Source: an uncultured Prevotella sp. (GTDB lineage Bacteria; Bacteroidota; Bacteroidia; Bacteroidales; Bacteroidaceae). From it: a stretch of DNA of 11,749 nt. This document shows, piece by piece, positions 5,886-11,749 of this stretch. Positions within the stretch are counted from its first letter, which is position 1. Each line of letters starts with the position of its first letter. The DNA is taken from positions 1 to 11,749 of the forward strand of contig CABSIA010000095.1 in assembly GCA_902477645.1 (NCBI GenBank), given 5' to 3'. The position numbers and the translations under genes are program-made. The notes under the pieces are model-generated. The model saw only the letters and a program-made list of their open reading frames with translations. It was not told the origin of the DNA and did not search any database.

Positions 5886-5970
5886 AACAATTCCATAATC
5901 CTAATCATACAAAGAGATTATACTATGATGCTGCAAGTGACCTATGCACTTTCGCCAACAGGTGGCATAT

Positions 5971-6005
5971 AAAAAATAGAGACATGCCATGAAGCATATC
6001 TCTAT
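5971..6005 (-). terminator. Intrinsic terminator of tRNA-Ser
   Basis: On the minus strand ATAGAGA (6005-5999) and ATGC (5997-5994) pair with GCAT (5987-5984) and TCTCTAT (5982-5976), leaving one T-C mismatch in the stem. The loop is TTCATG, and a run of six T follows (5976-5971). It starts five bases after the tRNA 3' end. Confidence 0.82.
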
Positions 6006-6009
6006 CTTG

Positions 6010-6097
6010 CGGAAAGAGGGGGATTCGAACCCCCGAATCGGTTTCGCCGATTACACGCTTTCCAGGCGTGCCTCTTCAGCCACTCGAGCACCTTTCC
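6010..6097 (-). tRNA. tRNA-Ser (anticodon GGA)
   Basis: 88 bases, read on the minus strand from GGAAAGG (acceptor, 6097-6091) to TCTTTCC plus discriminator G (6010). Anticodon GGA is at 6063-6061 in the loop CTGGAAA. The long variable arm typical of serine tRNAs is present (ATCGG paired with CCGAT, 6037-6051 region), and the T-arm is GGGGGTTCGAATCCCCC. The 3' CCA is not encoded (CAA follows the discriminator), so it must be added after transcription. It decodes UCC/UCU. Confidence 0.96.
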
Positions 6098-6110
6098 TTG
6101 TTTCGGTTTG

Positions 6111-6118
6111 CAAAATTA
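6111..6118 (-). promoter_or_regulatory. -7 box for tRNA-Ser
   Basis: On the minus strand TAATTTTG (6118-6111) matches TAnnTTTG and lies 13 bases before the tRNA 5' end. I see no good -33 TTTG at the right distance, so the tRNA may be partly read through from tatD. Confidence 0.45.
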
Positions 6119-6167
6119 TAGTTTTCCAACCGAAAATGGGCAGGGTGGTTATATCATTTAATATTCT

Positions 6168-6938
6168 TTAACGGGTTCCGAACAGTTTTAGTGCCGTTGC
6201 CGTTGTTGTTCTTGCAACCTCTTGCTCACTTACTCCATAGCACTCGGCAAGCTGGCGGCATATCAGCGGAACGTATGAGCTCTCGTTGCGTTTTCCCCTG
6301 TTGGGTACGGGTGCCATATACGGACTGTCTGTCTCAAGCACAATTCTTGACAGAGGCACAGCGGCAGGCAAGTCCTCACGCAAATGACTACTCTTGAAGG
6401 TAAGCACTCCTCCGATGCCCAACACAAACCCGTCGAACGACAAAAGCTCGGCCGCTTCTTTCTGGTTGCCAGTAAAACAATGAAACACACCGCCACACAA
6501 CTGGGGCTGATACTTGCGCAATATGGCAACCATCTCGTTTTGTGCCTTGCGGCAGTGTATCATAAGCGGCATCCGATATTCCACAGCCCAACGCACCTGC
6601 TCCTCAAAGGCCTCAAGCTGCTCAGCCTGAAACTCTCGCGACCAATAAAAGTCGAGACCAACCTCGCCAATAGCCACGTATTTGTCTGAGATTAGAGGCC
6701 TCATCTGTGCCAGCACATCACGGTAGTCGCTCTTCACATCCTCAGGATGCAGACCTATCATAGGCACGGCATATCCTGGAAACCTGCGGCACACATCGTC
6801 GATAGTTGCCAGCGACTCCATATTTATGGCAGGCACCATTATCATTCCCACACCGGCATCCTTGGCTCTCTGCACCACCTGCTCAAGGTCATCACGAAAC
6901 TCCTCGCCATCTATATGGGCATGGGTATCGATAAGCAT
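6168..6938 (-). CDS. tatD: TatD family metal-dependent hydrolase (DNase)
   Basis: 256 residues from the ATG at 6938. TatD proteins are two-metal TIM-barrel hydrolases acting as 3'-5' exonucleases on DNA and RNA in the cytoplasm; despite the name they are not needed for Tat export. Metal ligands are visible at the usual places: DTHAHID (4-10; His6, His8), GEVGLDF (91-97; Glu92), MIHCRKA (126-132; His128), VFHCFTG (151-157; His153) and LETDSPYMAP (201-210; Asp204). An in-frame ATG at 6959 lies only 2 bases after the stop of the upstream prenyl synthase gene and would add MLCVAEN. I prefer 6938 because family members normally begin one or two residues before DTH, but coupling makes the longer form possible. 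It is the third gene of the tonB - prenyl synthase - tatD run. Confidence 0.94.
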   Translation of the reverse strand: MLIDTHAHIDGEEFRDDLEQVVQRAKDAGVGMIMVPAINMESLATIDDVCRRFPGYAVPMIGLHPEDVKSDYRDVLAQMRPLISDKYVAIGEVGLDFYWSREFQAEQLEAFEEQVRWAVEYRMPLMIHCRKAQNEMVAILRKYQPQLCGGVFHCFTGNQKEAAELLSFDGFVLGIGGVLTFKSSHLREDLPAAVPLSRIVLETDSPYMAPVPNRGKRNESSYVPLICRQLAECYGVSEQEVARTTTATALKLFGTR

Positions 6939-6961
6939 ATTTTCTGCTACACACAACATAA

Positions 6962-7936
6962 TCAGTACTCTCTGTGCATCATTTGCTCGGCGTATGCAGC
7001 CAATTCAGCTTTCCGCTCTGCCGGTGCGTTTACCGCATCGAGATATTTTCGGCTCTGGTTGAAGAAATATTCTATTTTCTCCTGTGCGAGCTTGTCAATG
7101 CCTATCTTGTTATAAATATCGGTGACGGCTGCAATCTTCTCTTTCGCATCGAAGTCGGTAGCCGTTGTCCACCTCGTAAGCTCTGCGCGCTGCTCACCGT
7201 TGGCTTTGTTGAATGCGTTGATGAGCATATAGGTCTTTTTGTTCGACACGATGTCGCCGCCAATCGCCTTGCCAAATACCTTCGTGTCGCCATAAACGTC
7301 AAGATAGTCATCTTGCAACTGGAAGGCAAGGCCTATCTGCTCGCCAAACTTATAGAGATTTTCAGCATCCTCGGCAGGCGCGTCGGCAAGCAGGGCACCC
7401 ATCTTCAGGGCACAGGCCAAAAGCACGCTGGTCTTCAAGCGGATCATTTCTATGTACTCGTCCTCCGTAACATCCTGTCGGGTCTCGAATTCCATGTCGT
7501 ATTGTTGCCCCTCGCCAATCTCGAGTGCTGTTTCTGTAAAAAGACGGAGCACTGGCGCGAGCTTGTCGTCGCTGCAACATGCCATGCGCCCGAATGCCAG
7601 AACAAGCATAGAGTCGCCGGAAAGAATTGCGGTGTTGGCATCCCATTTGCGGTGAACAGTCATCTGTCCGCGTCTCAGATCGGCATTGTCCATCAGGTCA
7701 TCGTGCAGCAGAGTGTAGTTGTGGTACGTCTCTAAAGCGCACGCCTGCATCAGAATGCTTTCTGGATCGTCTTTGAAAATGTTGTAGCCGAGCAGCATCA
7801 GCACAGGGCGGATGCGCTTGCCGCCTATTGAAAGCACATACTTTATAGGCTCGTATAGCGACTGTGGCTTACGGTCGTAAGGCAGGTTCTCAAGATATGA
7901 GTTTACTGCTGCCAATATTTCTTTTGAAGTCATCAT
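6962..7936 (-). CDS. ispA: Short-chain prenyl diphosphate synthase (farnesyl/geranylgeranyl type)
   Basis: 324 residues with an ATG start (a second Met follows at once). It joins isopentenyl diphosphate to an allylic diphosphate to build C15-C20 (perhaps longer) isoprenoid chains for quinones and cell-wall lipid carriers. Motifs: GGKRIRPVL (38-46), the first Asp-rich motif DDLMD (79-83) with DNADLRRG after it, the GQQYDMEF segment (143-150), KTSVLLACALKMGALL (168-183), and the second Asp-rich motif QLQDDYLDVYGD (206-217). Tyr74 sits five residues before the first Asp of DDLMD, which in this family tends to limit chain length to about C15; the exact product is still inference. The symbol ispA is by family likeness. 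Upstream is the palindromic heptad element (7945-8041), which lies in its leader, and the gene is likely read from the tonB promoter. The stop is 2 bases from a possible tatD start. Confidence 0.9.
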   Translation of the reverse strand: MMTSKEILAAVNSYLENLPYDRKPQSLYEPIKYVLSIGGKRIRPVLMLLGYNIFKDDPESILMQACALETYHNYTLLHDDLMDNADLRRGQMTVHRKWDANTAILSGDSMLVLAFGRMACCSDDKLAPVLRLFTETALEIGEGQQYDMEFETRQDVTEDEYIEMIRLKTSVLLACALKMGALLADAPAEDAENLYKFGEQIGLAFQLQDDYLDVYGDTKVFGKAIGGDIVSNKKTYMLINAFNKANGEQRAELTRWTTATDFDAKEKIAAVTDIYNKIGIDKLAQEKIEYFFNQSRKYLDAVNAPAERKAELAAYAEQMMHREY

Positions 7937-7944
7937 ATTTATTT

Positions 7945-8041
7945 AATTCATAATTCTCAATTCATAATTCATAATCGCAAATTCATAATCCTCATGGCGC
8001 ATGCCAATTATGAATTATGAATTATACATTATGAATTGTTC
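7945..8041. repeat. Palindromic heptad element, copy 1 (tonB / prenyl synthase gap)
   Basis: Left arm: seven 7-base units from 7945 to 7993 (mostly AATTCAT, with AATTCTC, AATCGCA and AATCCTC). Then A and the tip TGGC (7995-7998), GCAT loop (7999-8002), GCCA (8003-8006). Right arm: five units from 8007 to 8041 (mostly ATTATGA). Inner pairing AATTCATAAT (7980-7989) with ATTATGAATT (8007-8016) is exact; the outer 22 bases (7958-7979 against 8017-8038) pair imperfectly. The palindrome ends 4 bases from the tonB stop. Confidence 0.88.
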
Positions 8042-8042
8042 A

Positions 8043-8747
8043 TCAGATTTTAAACACAACTGGAATGGCAAACATAGTCCGGCAAGGCTTTGCATCCATT
8101 ATGCCGGGCTTCCACCGTGGCATTCTGCGTATCACTCTCAGTGCCTCGTCGTCGAGTATGGGATCTACAGATTTCTGTATTTTGGGCGACGATATGCTTC
8201 CGTCTTTGTTCACTATGAACGACACCACGACTTTTCCCTGGATTTTGTTTTTCTGCGCCAATTCGGGATATTTCAGGTTGGCGGTGAGCCATTTCATAAA
8301 CTCAACGACACCGCCTGGAAACTCGGGAAGTTTCTCAACAGTTGTCAGAACAGCAGAATCGGATGCGGCGACAGGTATTTGCGGCACGGCTTGGGTTACG
8401 GTTGCGTCCTCAGCCTGTCCCTCCCCCTCGCCTGTCAGCAAATCGCTTGTGGCAGAAGATATATTCCCGGCGTTATCGGTCTCACTCTCAACGGCCTTGA
8501 TTTTTTCCGTTACCGACTTCGACTGCGGAGCTTCGGCGGCAACCATATCCGACTGGTCGATGGCTGGTGCCAATTCAAGCTCTTGTGTCATCTCGTCCGT
8601 AATGTCGCCAAAGTCTGTATCATCAGATTCTGACGTGGAATACTCTAAAGCGGCGAGCAACAGCGACAATGCCACGAGCACTCCAAGCATGAAGCTCATG
8701 GGACGGTATTTTTCTATGTCGGCCTTGTTACTTTTCTTCGTTTCCAC
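8043..8747 (-). CDS. tonB: Energy transducer TonB
   Basis: 234 residues with a GTG start at 8747; there is no in-frame ATG upstream before a stop, and the N-terminal pattern METKKSNKADIEKYRP matches Bacteroidetes TonBs beginning ME-KKS-KADLE. TonB spans the periplasm and passes ExbB/ExbD energy to outer-membrane receptors. One membrane helix lies at about 17-36. It is followed by a long acidic, Ala/Ser/Glu-rich linker (about 38-135) that is poor in the Pro-Lys/Pro-Glu repeats of E. coli TonB. The C-terminal TonB domain (about 145-234) contains YPELAQKNKIQGKVVVSFIV, then ISSPKIQKSVDPILDDEALR, then MPRWKPG, ending IPVVFKI. It is separated from the exb operon by two genes and a tRNA but shares its orientation, and it is divergent from porQ. 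Confidence 0.95.
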   Translation of the reverse strand: METKKSNKADIEKYRPMSFMLGVLVALSLLLAALEYSTSESDDTDFGDITDEMTQELELAPAIDQSDMVAAEAPQSKSVTEKIKAVESETDNAGNISSATSDLLTGEGEGQAEDATVTQAVPQIPVAASDSAVLTTVEKLPEFPGGVVEFMKWLTANLKYPELAQKNKIQGKVVVSFIVNKDGSISSPKIQKSVDPILDDEALRVIRRMPRWKPGIMDAKPCRTMFAIPVVFKI

Positions 8748-8791
8748 ACTAAATCTGACGGTTTTACGTTATTATTCTTGTAATTCAAACG

Positions 8792-8799
8792 CAAAATTA
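8792..8799 (-). promoter_or_regulatory. Possible -7 box for tonB
   Basis: On the minus strand TAATTTTG (8799-8792) fits TAnnTTTG, 45 bases before the GTG start. No clear -33 box is present at the expected distance, so this is a candidate only. Confidence 0.38.
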
Positions 8800-8804
8800 C
8801 GTCA

Positions 8805-8830
8805 TATATTTGAAAAAAGACGTATCTTTG
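8805..8830 (+). promoter_or_regulatory. Tandem -7 boxes upstream of porQ
   Basis: TATATTTG (8805-8812) and TATCTTTG (8823-8830) both fit TAnnTTTG. The second, 22 bases before the ATG, is the more usual placement for a short Bacteroidetes leader. Neither has a good TTTG at 19-21 bases upstream. Confidence 0.5.
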
Positions 8831-8851
8831 CCGATAATTTGCAAAAAATAA

Positions 8852-9796
8852 ATGAAGAGAGCCGTTTCTGCACTTATATTAACGTTTTGCGCCGCCGTTG
8901 TCTCCGCACAGGTCAGCCAAAACGTGTACAACTTCCTCCGTTTGCCCGTGAGCGCACATGCCGCAGCTCTCGGTGGCGACAACATAACTATCATCGAGAA
9001 CGACGCATCGCTGATGTTTCACAATCCGGCATTGCTCTCGTCGGTTTCCGACAAGACCGTCGGGATAAACTACATGAGCTACATGTCGGGCGCAAACACG
9101 GCAAGCGCATCGTTCAACCGCACTGTAGGCGAGCGTGGCTCGTGGGCTGCGTCGGGGCAGTACATGAACTACGGCACTATGAAAGAGGTTGACGAGAACA
9201 ATGTGCAGACTGGCGAGTTCTCGGCAAAAGACATCGCTCTGACAGGCTATTTCTCGTACATGCTCACCGACAAGATTGCCGGCGGTGTGGCAACACGGTT
9301 TATTGCATCGTATATTGGCGACTACAACTCCGTTGCAATGGGCGTGGACCTCGGACTTAACTATTACGACGGCGAGCGTGGATGGTCTGTATCGCTGCTG
9401 GCAAAAAATCTCGGCGGCCAGTTGTCTGCCTACGATGAGAATTATGAGAAAATGCCTTTCGACCTGCAGCTTGGCGTTTCGAAACGCCTTATGGGTACGC
9501 CGCTGAGGTTTTCGGCAACTCTCGTAGACCTGAACCATACGGGATATAAATTTATAAACCACTGGGTGATGGGGGCCGAACTGTTGCTGTCAGAGACCAT
9601 CTGGCTTGGTGCCGGATATAACTTCAGACGCGCCAACGAGATGAAGATTACCGATGCTGAGAGCGAAAGCAGCCACGGAGCAGGCCTGTCGTTTGGCGGC
9701 GGCATAAATCTTGAGCGCCTGCAGCTCAATGTGGCATACGGCAAATACCATGTGTCAAGTTCGTCTATAATAATAAACTTAGCATATAAACTATGA
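8852..9796 (+). CDS. porQ: Type IX secretion system protein PorQ
   Basis: 314 residues with an ATG start. PorQ is an outer-membrane protein of the Bacteroidetes type IX secretion system and, with PorU, PorV and PorZ, belongs to the cell-surface attachment complex that processes and anchors cargo proteins (family knowledge). Signal peptide: 1-19, ending VVSA before QVSQN. Then FLRLPVSAHAAALGGDNITI (27-46) and NPALLSS, both typical of the PorV/PorQ FadL-like barrel family. Repeated aromatic/Gly beta-strand patterns run to the C-terminus (SSIIINLAYKL). The length is as expected for PorQ. The stop overlaps the cmk start (ATGA), a pairing also seen in Porphyromonas to my recollection. Other T9SS genes are not in the window. 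Confidence 0.9.
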   Translation: MKRAVSALILTFCAAVVSAQVSQNVYNFLRLPVSAHAAALGGDNITIIENDASLMFHNPALLSSVSDKTVGINYMSYMSGANTASASFNRTVGERGSWAASGQYMNYGTMKEVDENNVQTGEFSAKDIALTGYFSYMLTDKIAGGVATRFIASYIGDYNSVAMGVDLGLNYYDGERGWSVSLLAKNLGGQLSAYDENYEKMPFDLQLGVSKRLMGTPLRFSATLVDLNHTGYKFINHWVMGAELLLSETIWLGAGYNFRRANEMKITDAESESSHGAGLSFGGGINLERLQLNVAYGKYHVSSSSIIINLAYKL

Positions 9797-10479
9797 AAAA
9801 AATCACCATAGCCATCGACGGCTATTCTTCGTGTGGCAAAAGTACAATGGCAAAGCAGCTTGCCCGCAAATTAGGCTACATTTACGTTGATACCGGCGCT
9901 ATGTACCGCTCGGTTACACTATATGCGCTGCGCAATGGAATTTTCAATGCCGACGGCACAATAGACACCAAACGTCTTGAGACAGAGATGCCGAAAATTG
10001 ATATCTCATTCCGTGTAAATTCCGAGACGGGGTGCCCCGACACATACCTGAACGGCGAGCTGGTGGAAAAAGAAATCCGCTCGCTTGATGTAAGCAACCA
10101 TGTAAGCCCTATCTCCGCATTGCCGTTTGTGCGTGAGGCTCTTGTTGCGCTGCAACGCCAGATGGGAGCAGAAAAGGGGGTTGTGATGGACGGGCGCGAC
10201 ATAGGCACAACCGTTTTTCCCTATGCCGAGCTGAAAGTTTTTGTTACGGCAAGCACAAAGGTAAGGGCACAGCGCCGCTACGACGAGCTTCAGGCCAAGG
10301 GCATGCCGGCTGACTTCGACGACATTCTTGCAAACGTTGAGCAGCGCGACTATATCGACACCCACCGTGAGATAAGTCCGCTGCGCAAGGCCGATGACGC
10401 CATAGAGCTTGACAACAGCAACATGACCATTGAGGAGCAGGACAAATGGCTAATGGAACAAGTTGAACATAATTTGTAA
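9793..10479 (+). CDS. cmk: Cytidylate kinase (CMP/dCMP kinase)
   Basis: 228 residues with an ATG start. It transfers phosphate from ATP to CMP and dCMP in the cytoplasm. The P-loop GYSSCGKST is at 10-18, the nucleotide-binding DTGAMYR at 33-39, the family signature VMDGRDIGTTVFP at 131-143 (Asp133, Arg135), and the lid/Arg region VRAQRRYDEL at 157-166. DYIDTHREISPLRKADDAIELD (186-207 region) is the usual ending. The length fits bacterial Cmk. The gene starts 4 bases inside the end of porQ, so the two are probably translated together. Its TAA stop lies within the first heptad of the palindromic element that follows, which separates it from a convergent gene. Confidence 0.96.
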   Translation: MKKITIAIDGYSSCGKSTMAKQLARKLGYIYVDTGAMYRSVTLYALRNGIFNADGTIDTKRLETEMPKIDISFRVNSETGCPDTYLNGELVEKEIRSLDVSNHVSPISALPFVREALVALQRQMGAEKGVVMDGRDIGTTVFPYAELKVFVTASTKVRAQRRYDELQAKGMPADFDDILANVEQRDYIDTHREISPLRKADDAIELDNSNMTIEEQDKWLMEQVEHNL

Positions 10480-10567
10480 TTCATAATTCATAATACACAA
10501 TGCATAATACATAATTATTATGGCGTATGCCAATTATGTATTATGCATTGTGTATTATGAATTATTT
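10478..10567. repeat. Palindromic heptad element, copy 2 (cmk / barrel protein gap)
   Basis: A perfect 31-base inverted repeat: 10485-10515 pairs with 10533-10563. Between them are five unpaired bases (10516-10520) and the tip TGGC-GTAT-GCCA (10521-10532). Left heptads from 10478: AATTCAT, AATTCAT, AATACAC, AATGCAT, AATACAT, AATTATT. Right heptads from 10533: ATTATGT, ATTATGC, ATTGTGT, ATTATGA, ATTATTT. It fills the whole gap between the cmk stop and the stop of the minus-strand barrel gene and could act as a bidirectional terminator. Confidence 0.93.
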
Positions 10568-11749
10568 CTACATCATCGGCATCATCGGACCGCCAAATCC
10601 ACCGGGAGGGGGCATACGGCGGCCATTCCTGTCACCTCTCGGGCCGCCCTCTCTCATCTGCTGATGTCCGGCTTTGCCACCGAACAAATTGAGGCGATAC
10701 TGCACACGGAGCATGGCGTATGAATTGATGGAGTTGTACTCGGTATCGCTGCGCTGAGTGGCACTGATGCTGCGTAAGAAAGTGCTTTGCTGTCCGAGCA
10801 GGTCGAAGAATTGGAGCATTACCACCAGCGGCTTGCCTTTCATAAAGCCCTGCGATATCTGCGCATTCCACACCAGCTCGTTGGTGTTCATAGACTGGTC
10901 GTTGTATCCGCGGCGGCTGCGCTCGTGTATGTCGGTGGAGATTGTTGTTCCCCAAGGCAGGGTTACATTGAAATTCGCACCATAAGAGAACTGCCATGTA
11001 TCGAGATTGTTGCGCTCCTGCAGCTTGTTGCGCGAGTGGTTGTAGTTCAGCGAGCCGTCAAGCTCAATTTCCAGCCAGTCGTTGCGGAAGCTGCCCGCCA
11101 GACGCTCGTTTAAGCCTGTGGTCTTGGTTATGTTTTTCTGCGAGTCTGAGTTGCGGTTCAGCGATATGTAGCCCACATTGTTTGAATATGAGAGATTTGT
11201 CCAGGTGTTTACGTTCCATCTGCCGGCAGAGTCGAGCGGAGTGTTGAACATAAAGCCTCCATTCATATTCCAGTTGCCGTTTATGTTCTCAGGTCTTGAT
11301 ATGGTACCGCCCGTTGTCTCGTTGTAGGTCACTTTTCTCGATACAGAGTTGCGTGTGTTACTATATCTCACGTGTGCCATTAAAGTCTGCTGTGTCTTTT
11401 CGAAATACCCCCGGAATGTTGCGTCAAGATTGTTTGTGAACGACGGCTTCAGTCCCGGGTTACCCTTCGTGATGCTAAGCGGATTGCTGTCGTCGGTGAT
11501 GTCAATAAGGTCGCTCATGCTTGGCTGCGATGTCGTGCCACGATAGTTTATTCTGAGGTTTGTAACCTTGTTGAAACGGTATCGGAAATCTACGGTTGGA
11601 GAGACGTTGAGCACATGGCGAACAGTATCGACAAATTTGCCCTGGTAGTCTTGTGTGAAGTTCGACGACTGCGGCTGCAGAAGTCCGCCGGCATTGAAGT
11701 CGAATTTGTCGCGTATCATTCTGAACATCAGCTCAATGTCGTGCGTATA
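10568..11749 (-). CDS. Outer-membrane beta-barrel (TonB-dependent receptor-like) protein, C-terminal part
   Basis: At least 393 residues; the frame is open through the right edge, so the start is outside the window, and the Met at 11728 is internal. The visible part is a string of amphipathic beta-strands with alternating aromatic and polar residues, and extracellular-loop-like stretches rich in Asn, Ser and Thr. It contains the phrase SDLIDITDDSNPLSITKGNP followed by LKPSFTNNLDATFRGYF, which is typical of Bacteroidetes outer-membrane beta-barrel family proteins (OMP_b-brl_3 type) related to TonB-dependent receptors. Those families usually have an N-terminal carboxypeptidase-like domain and plug, which cannot be seen here. 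The last barrel strand ends at YAMLRVQYRLNLF. About 36 residues rich in Gly, Met, Arg and Pro follow (GGKAGHQQMREGG, then RRMPPPGGFGGPMMPMM). Substrate unknown. It converges on cmk. Confidence 0.85.
   Translation of the reverse strand, partial: YTHDIELMFRMIRDKFDFNAGGLLQPQSSNFTQDYQGKFVDTVRHVLNVSPTVDFRYRFNKVTNLRINYRGTTSQPSMSDLIDITDDSNPLSITKGNPGLKPSFTNNLDATFRGYFEKTQQTLMAHVRYSNTRNSVSRKVTYNETTGGTISRPENINGNWNMNGGFMFNTPLDSAGRWNVNTWTNLSYSNNVGYISLNRNSDSQKNITKTTGLNERLAGSFRNDWLEIELDGSLNYNHSRNKLQERNNLDTWQFSYGANFNVTLPWGTTISTDIHERSRRGYNDQSMNTNELVWNAQISQGFMKGKPLVVMLQFFDLLGQQSTFLRSISATQRSDTEYNSINSYAMLRVQYRLNLFGGKAGHQQMREGGPRGDRNGRRMPPPGGFGGPMMPMM

Larger units (their letters stand above)
5714..5970. other. 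Gene-free stretch between the exb promoter and the tRNA terminator
   Basis: About 257 bases with no credible protein. The left part (5714-5760) is AT-rich. The middle (5753-5885) holds hairpin-forming sequence, degenerate 22-base repeats and a plus-strand terminator. The right part (5886-5970) holds only small inverted repeats (AAGTG 5935-5939 with CACTT 5947-5951; GCCA 5954-5957 with TGGC 5963-5966). A minus-strand frame across this region runs through the exb promoter and encodes Cys/Val-rich repeat translation, so it was not called. Confidence 0.6.

Noticed and set aside
5648..5908. Minus-strand open frame encoding a Cys/Val-rich peptide
   Set aside because: It covers the exb promoter and merely translates the ACGT-rich repeats; no family features.
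5989..6171. Plus-strand open frame over the tRNA
   Set aside because: It lies across the tRNA-Ser gene and its terminator on the opposite strand.
6974..7735. Plus-strand open frame of 253 codons
   Set aside because: It is antisense to the prenyl diphosphate synthase, which has all its motifs on the minus strand.
7945..8041. CRISPR array
   Set aside because: The repeats are only 7 bases, contiguous and palindromic, with no spacers and no cas genes nearby.
7945..8041. Insertion sequence or MITE with defined ends
   Set aside because: No clear target-site duplication flanks either palindrome and no transposase is present, so it was listed as a repeat only.
8065..9192. Long plus-strand open frame (375 codons) across tonB and into porQ
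   Set aside because: The first part is antisense to tonB and the second part is an out-of-frame reading of porQ. It also crosses the divergent promoter region.
8879..9562. Minus-strand open frame of 227 codons
   Set aside because: It is antisense to porQ, which has a signal peptide and family motifs.

Overview
The window looks like chromosomal DNA from a member of the order Bacteroidales, most likely Prevotellaceae. Four things point there: promoters of the Bacteroidetes type (TTTG - about 19 bases - TAnnTTTG), a type IX secretion gene (porQ), an ExbB / 4-TM protein / ExbD / ExbD energising operon, and a large SusC/Omp-type outer-membrane barrel protein. The genus is inferred from protein character and layout, not from a search.

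Layout from left to right. Positions 1-108 are a gene edge plus an AT-rich inverted repeat. A minus-strand membrane protein (109-762, DUF6249-like) is divergent from an overlapping plus-strand pair: an RsmF-like RNA cytosine methyltransferase (869-2146) and dihydrofolate reductase (2140-2613). The pair converges on an Lrp/AsnC regulator (2643-3146, minus). Upstream on the minus strand is an operon read exbB (5651-4803), 4-TM protein (4793-4281), exbD (4236-3700), exbD (3703-3245), with a good promoter at 5683-5713. Next come about 260 bases without a gene that hold degenerate 22-base repeats and a candidate plus-strand structured RNA ending in an intrinsic terminator. They are followed by tRNA-Ser(GGA) (6010-6097, minus) with its own terminator, and a minus-strand run of tonB (8747-8043, GTG start), a prenyl diphosphate synthase (7936-6962) and tatD (6938-6168). 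Divergent from tonB is porQ (8852-9796), whose stop overlaps the start of cmk (9793-10479). The right edge is the C-terminal part of an outer-membrane beta-barrel protein on the minus strand (10568 to beyond 11749).

How the genes fit together: TonB, ExbB and the two ExbDs form a proton-driven machine that energises TonB-dependent outer-membrane transport. Its parts are spread over two transcription units, with two housekeeping genes and a tRNA between them. PorQ belongs to the type IX secretion machinery. The other genes are housekeeping: folate reduction, CMP phosphorylation, isoprenoid chain elongation, rRNA methylation and DNA metabolism.

The most unusual DNA is not in the genes. Four intergenic spots are built of 7-base units. 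Two of them (7945-8041 and 10478-10567) share one design: heptads of AATNCAT type leading into a hairpin tip TGGC-NNAT-GCCA, followed by complementary heptads. Each begins within about five bases of a stop codon, and one has a perfect 31-base stem that exactly fills the gap between two convergent genes. I do not see a phage, transposase, CRISPR array or defence system here.
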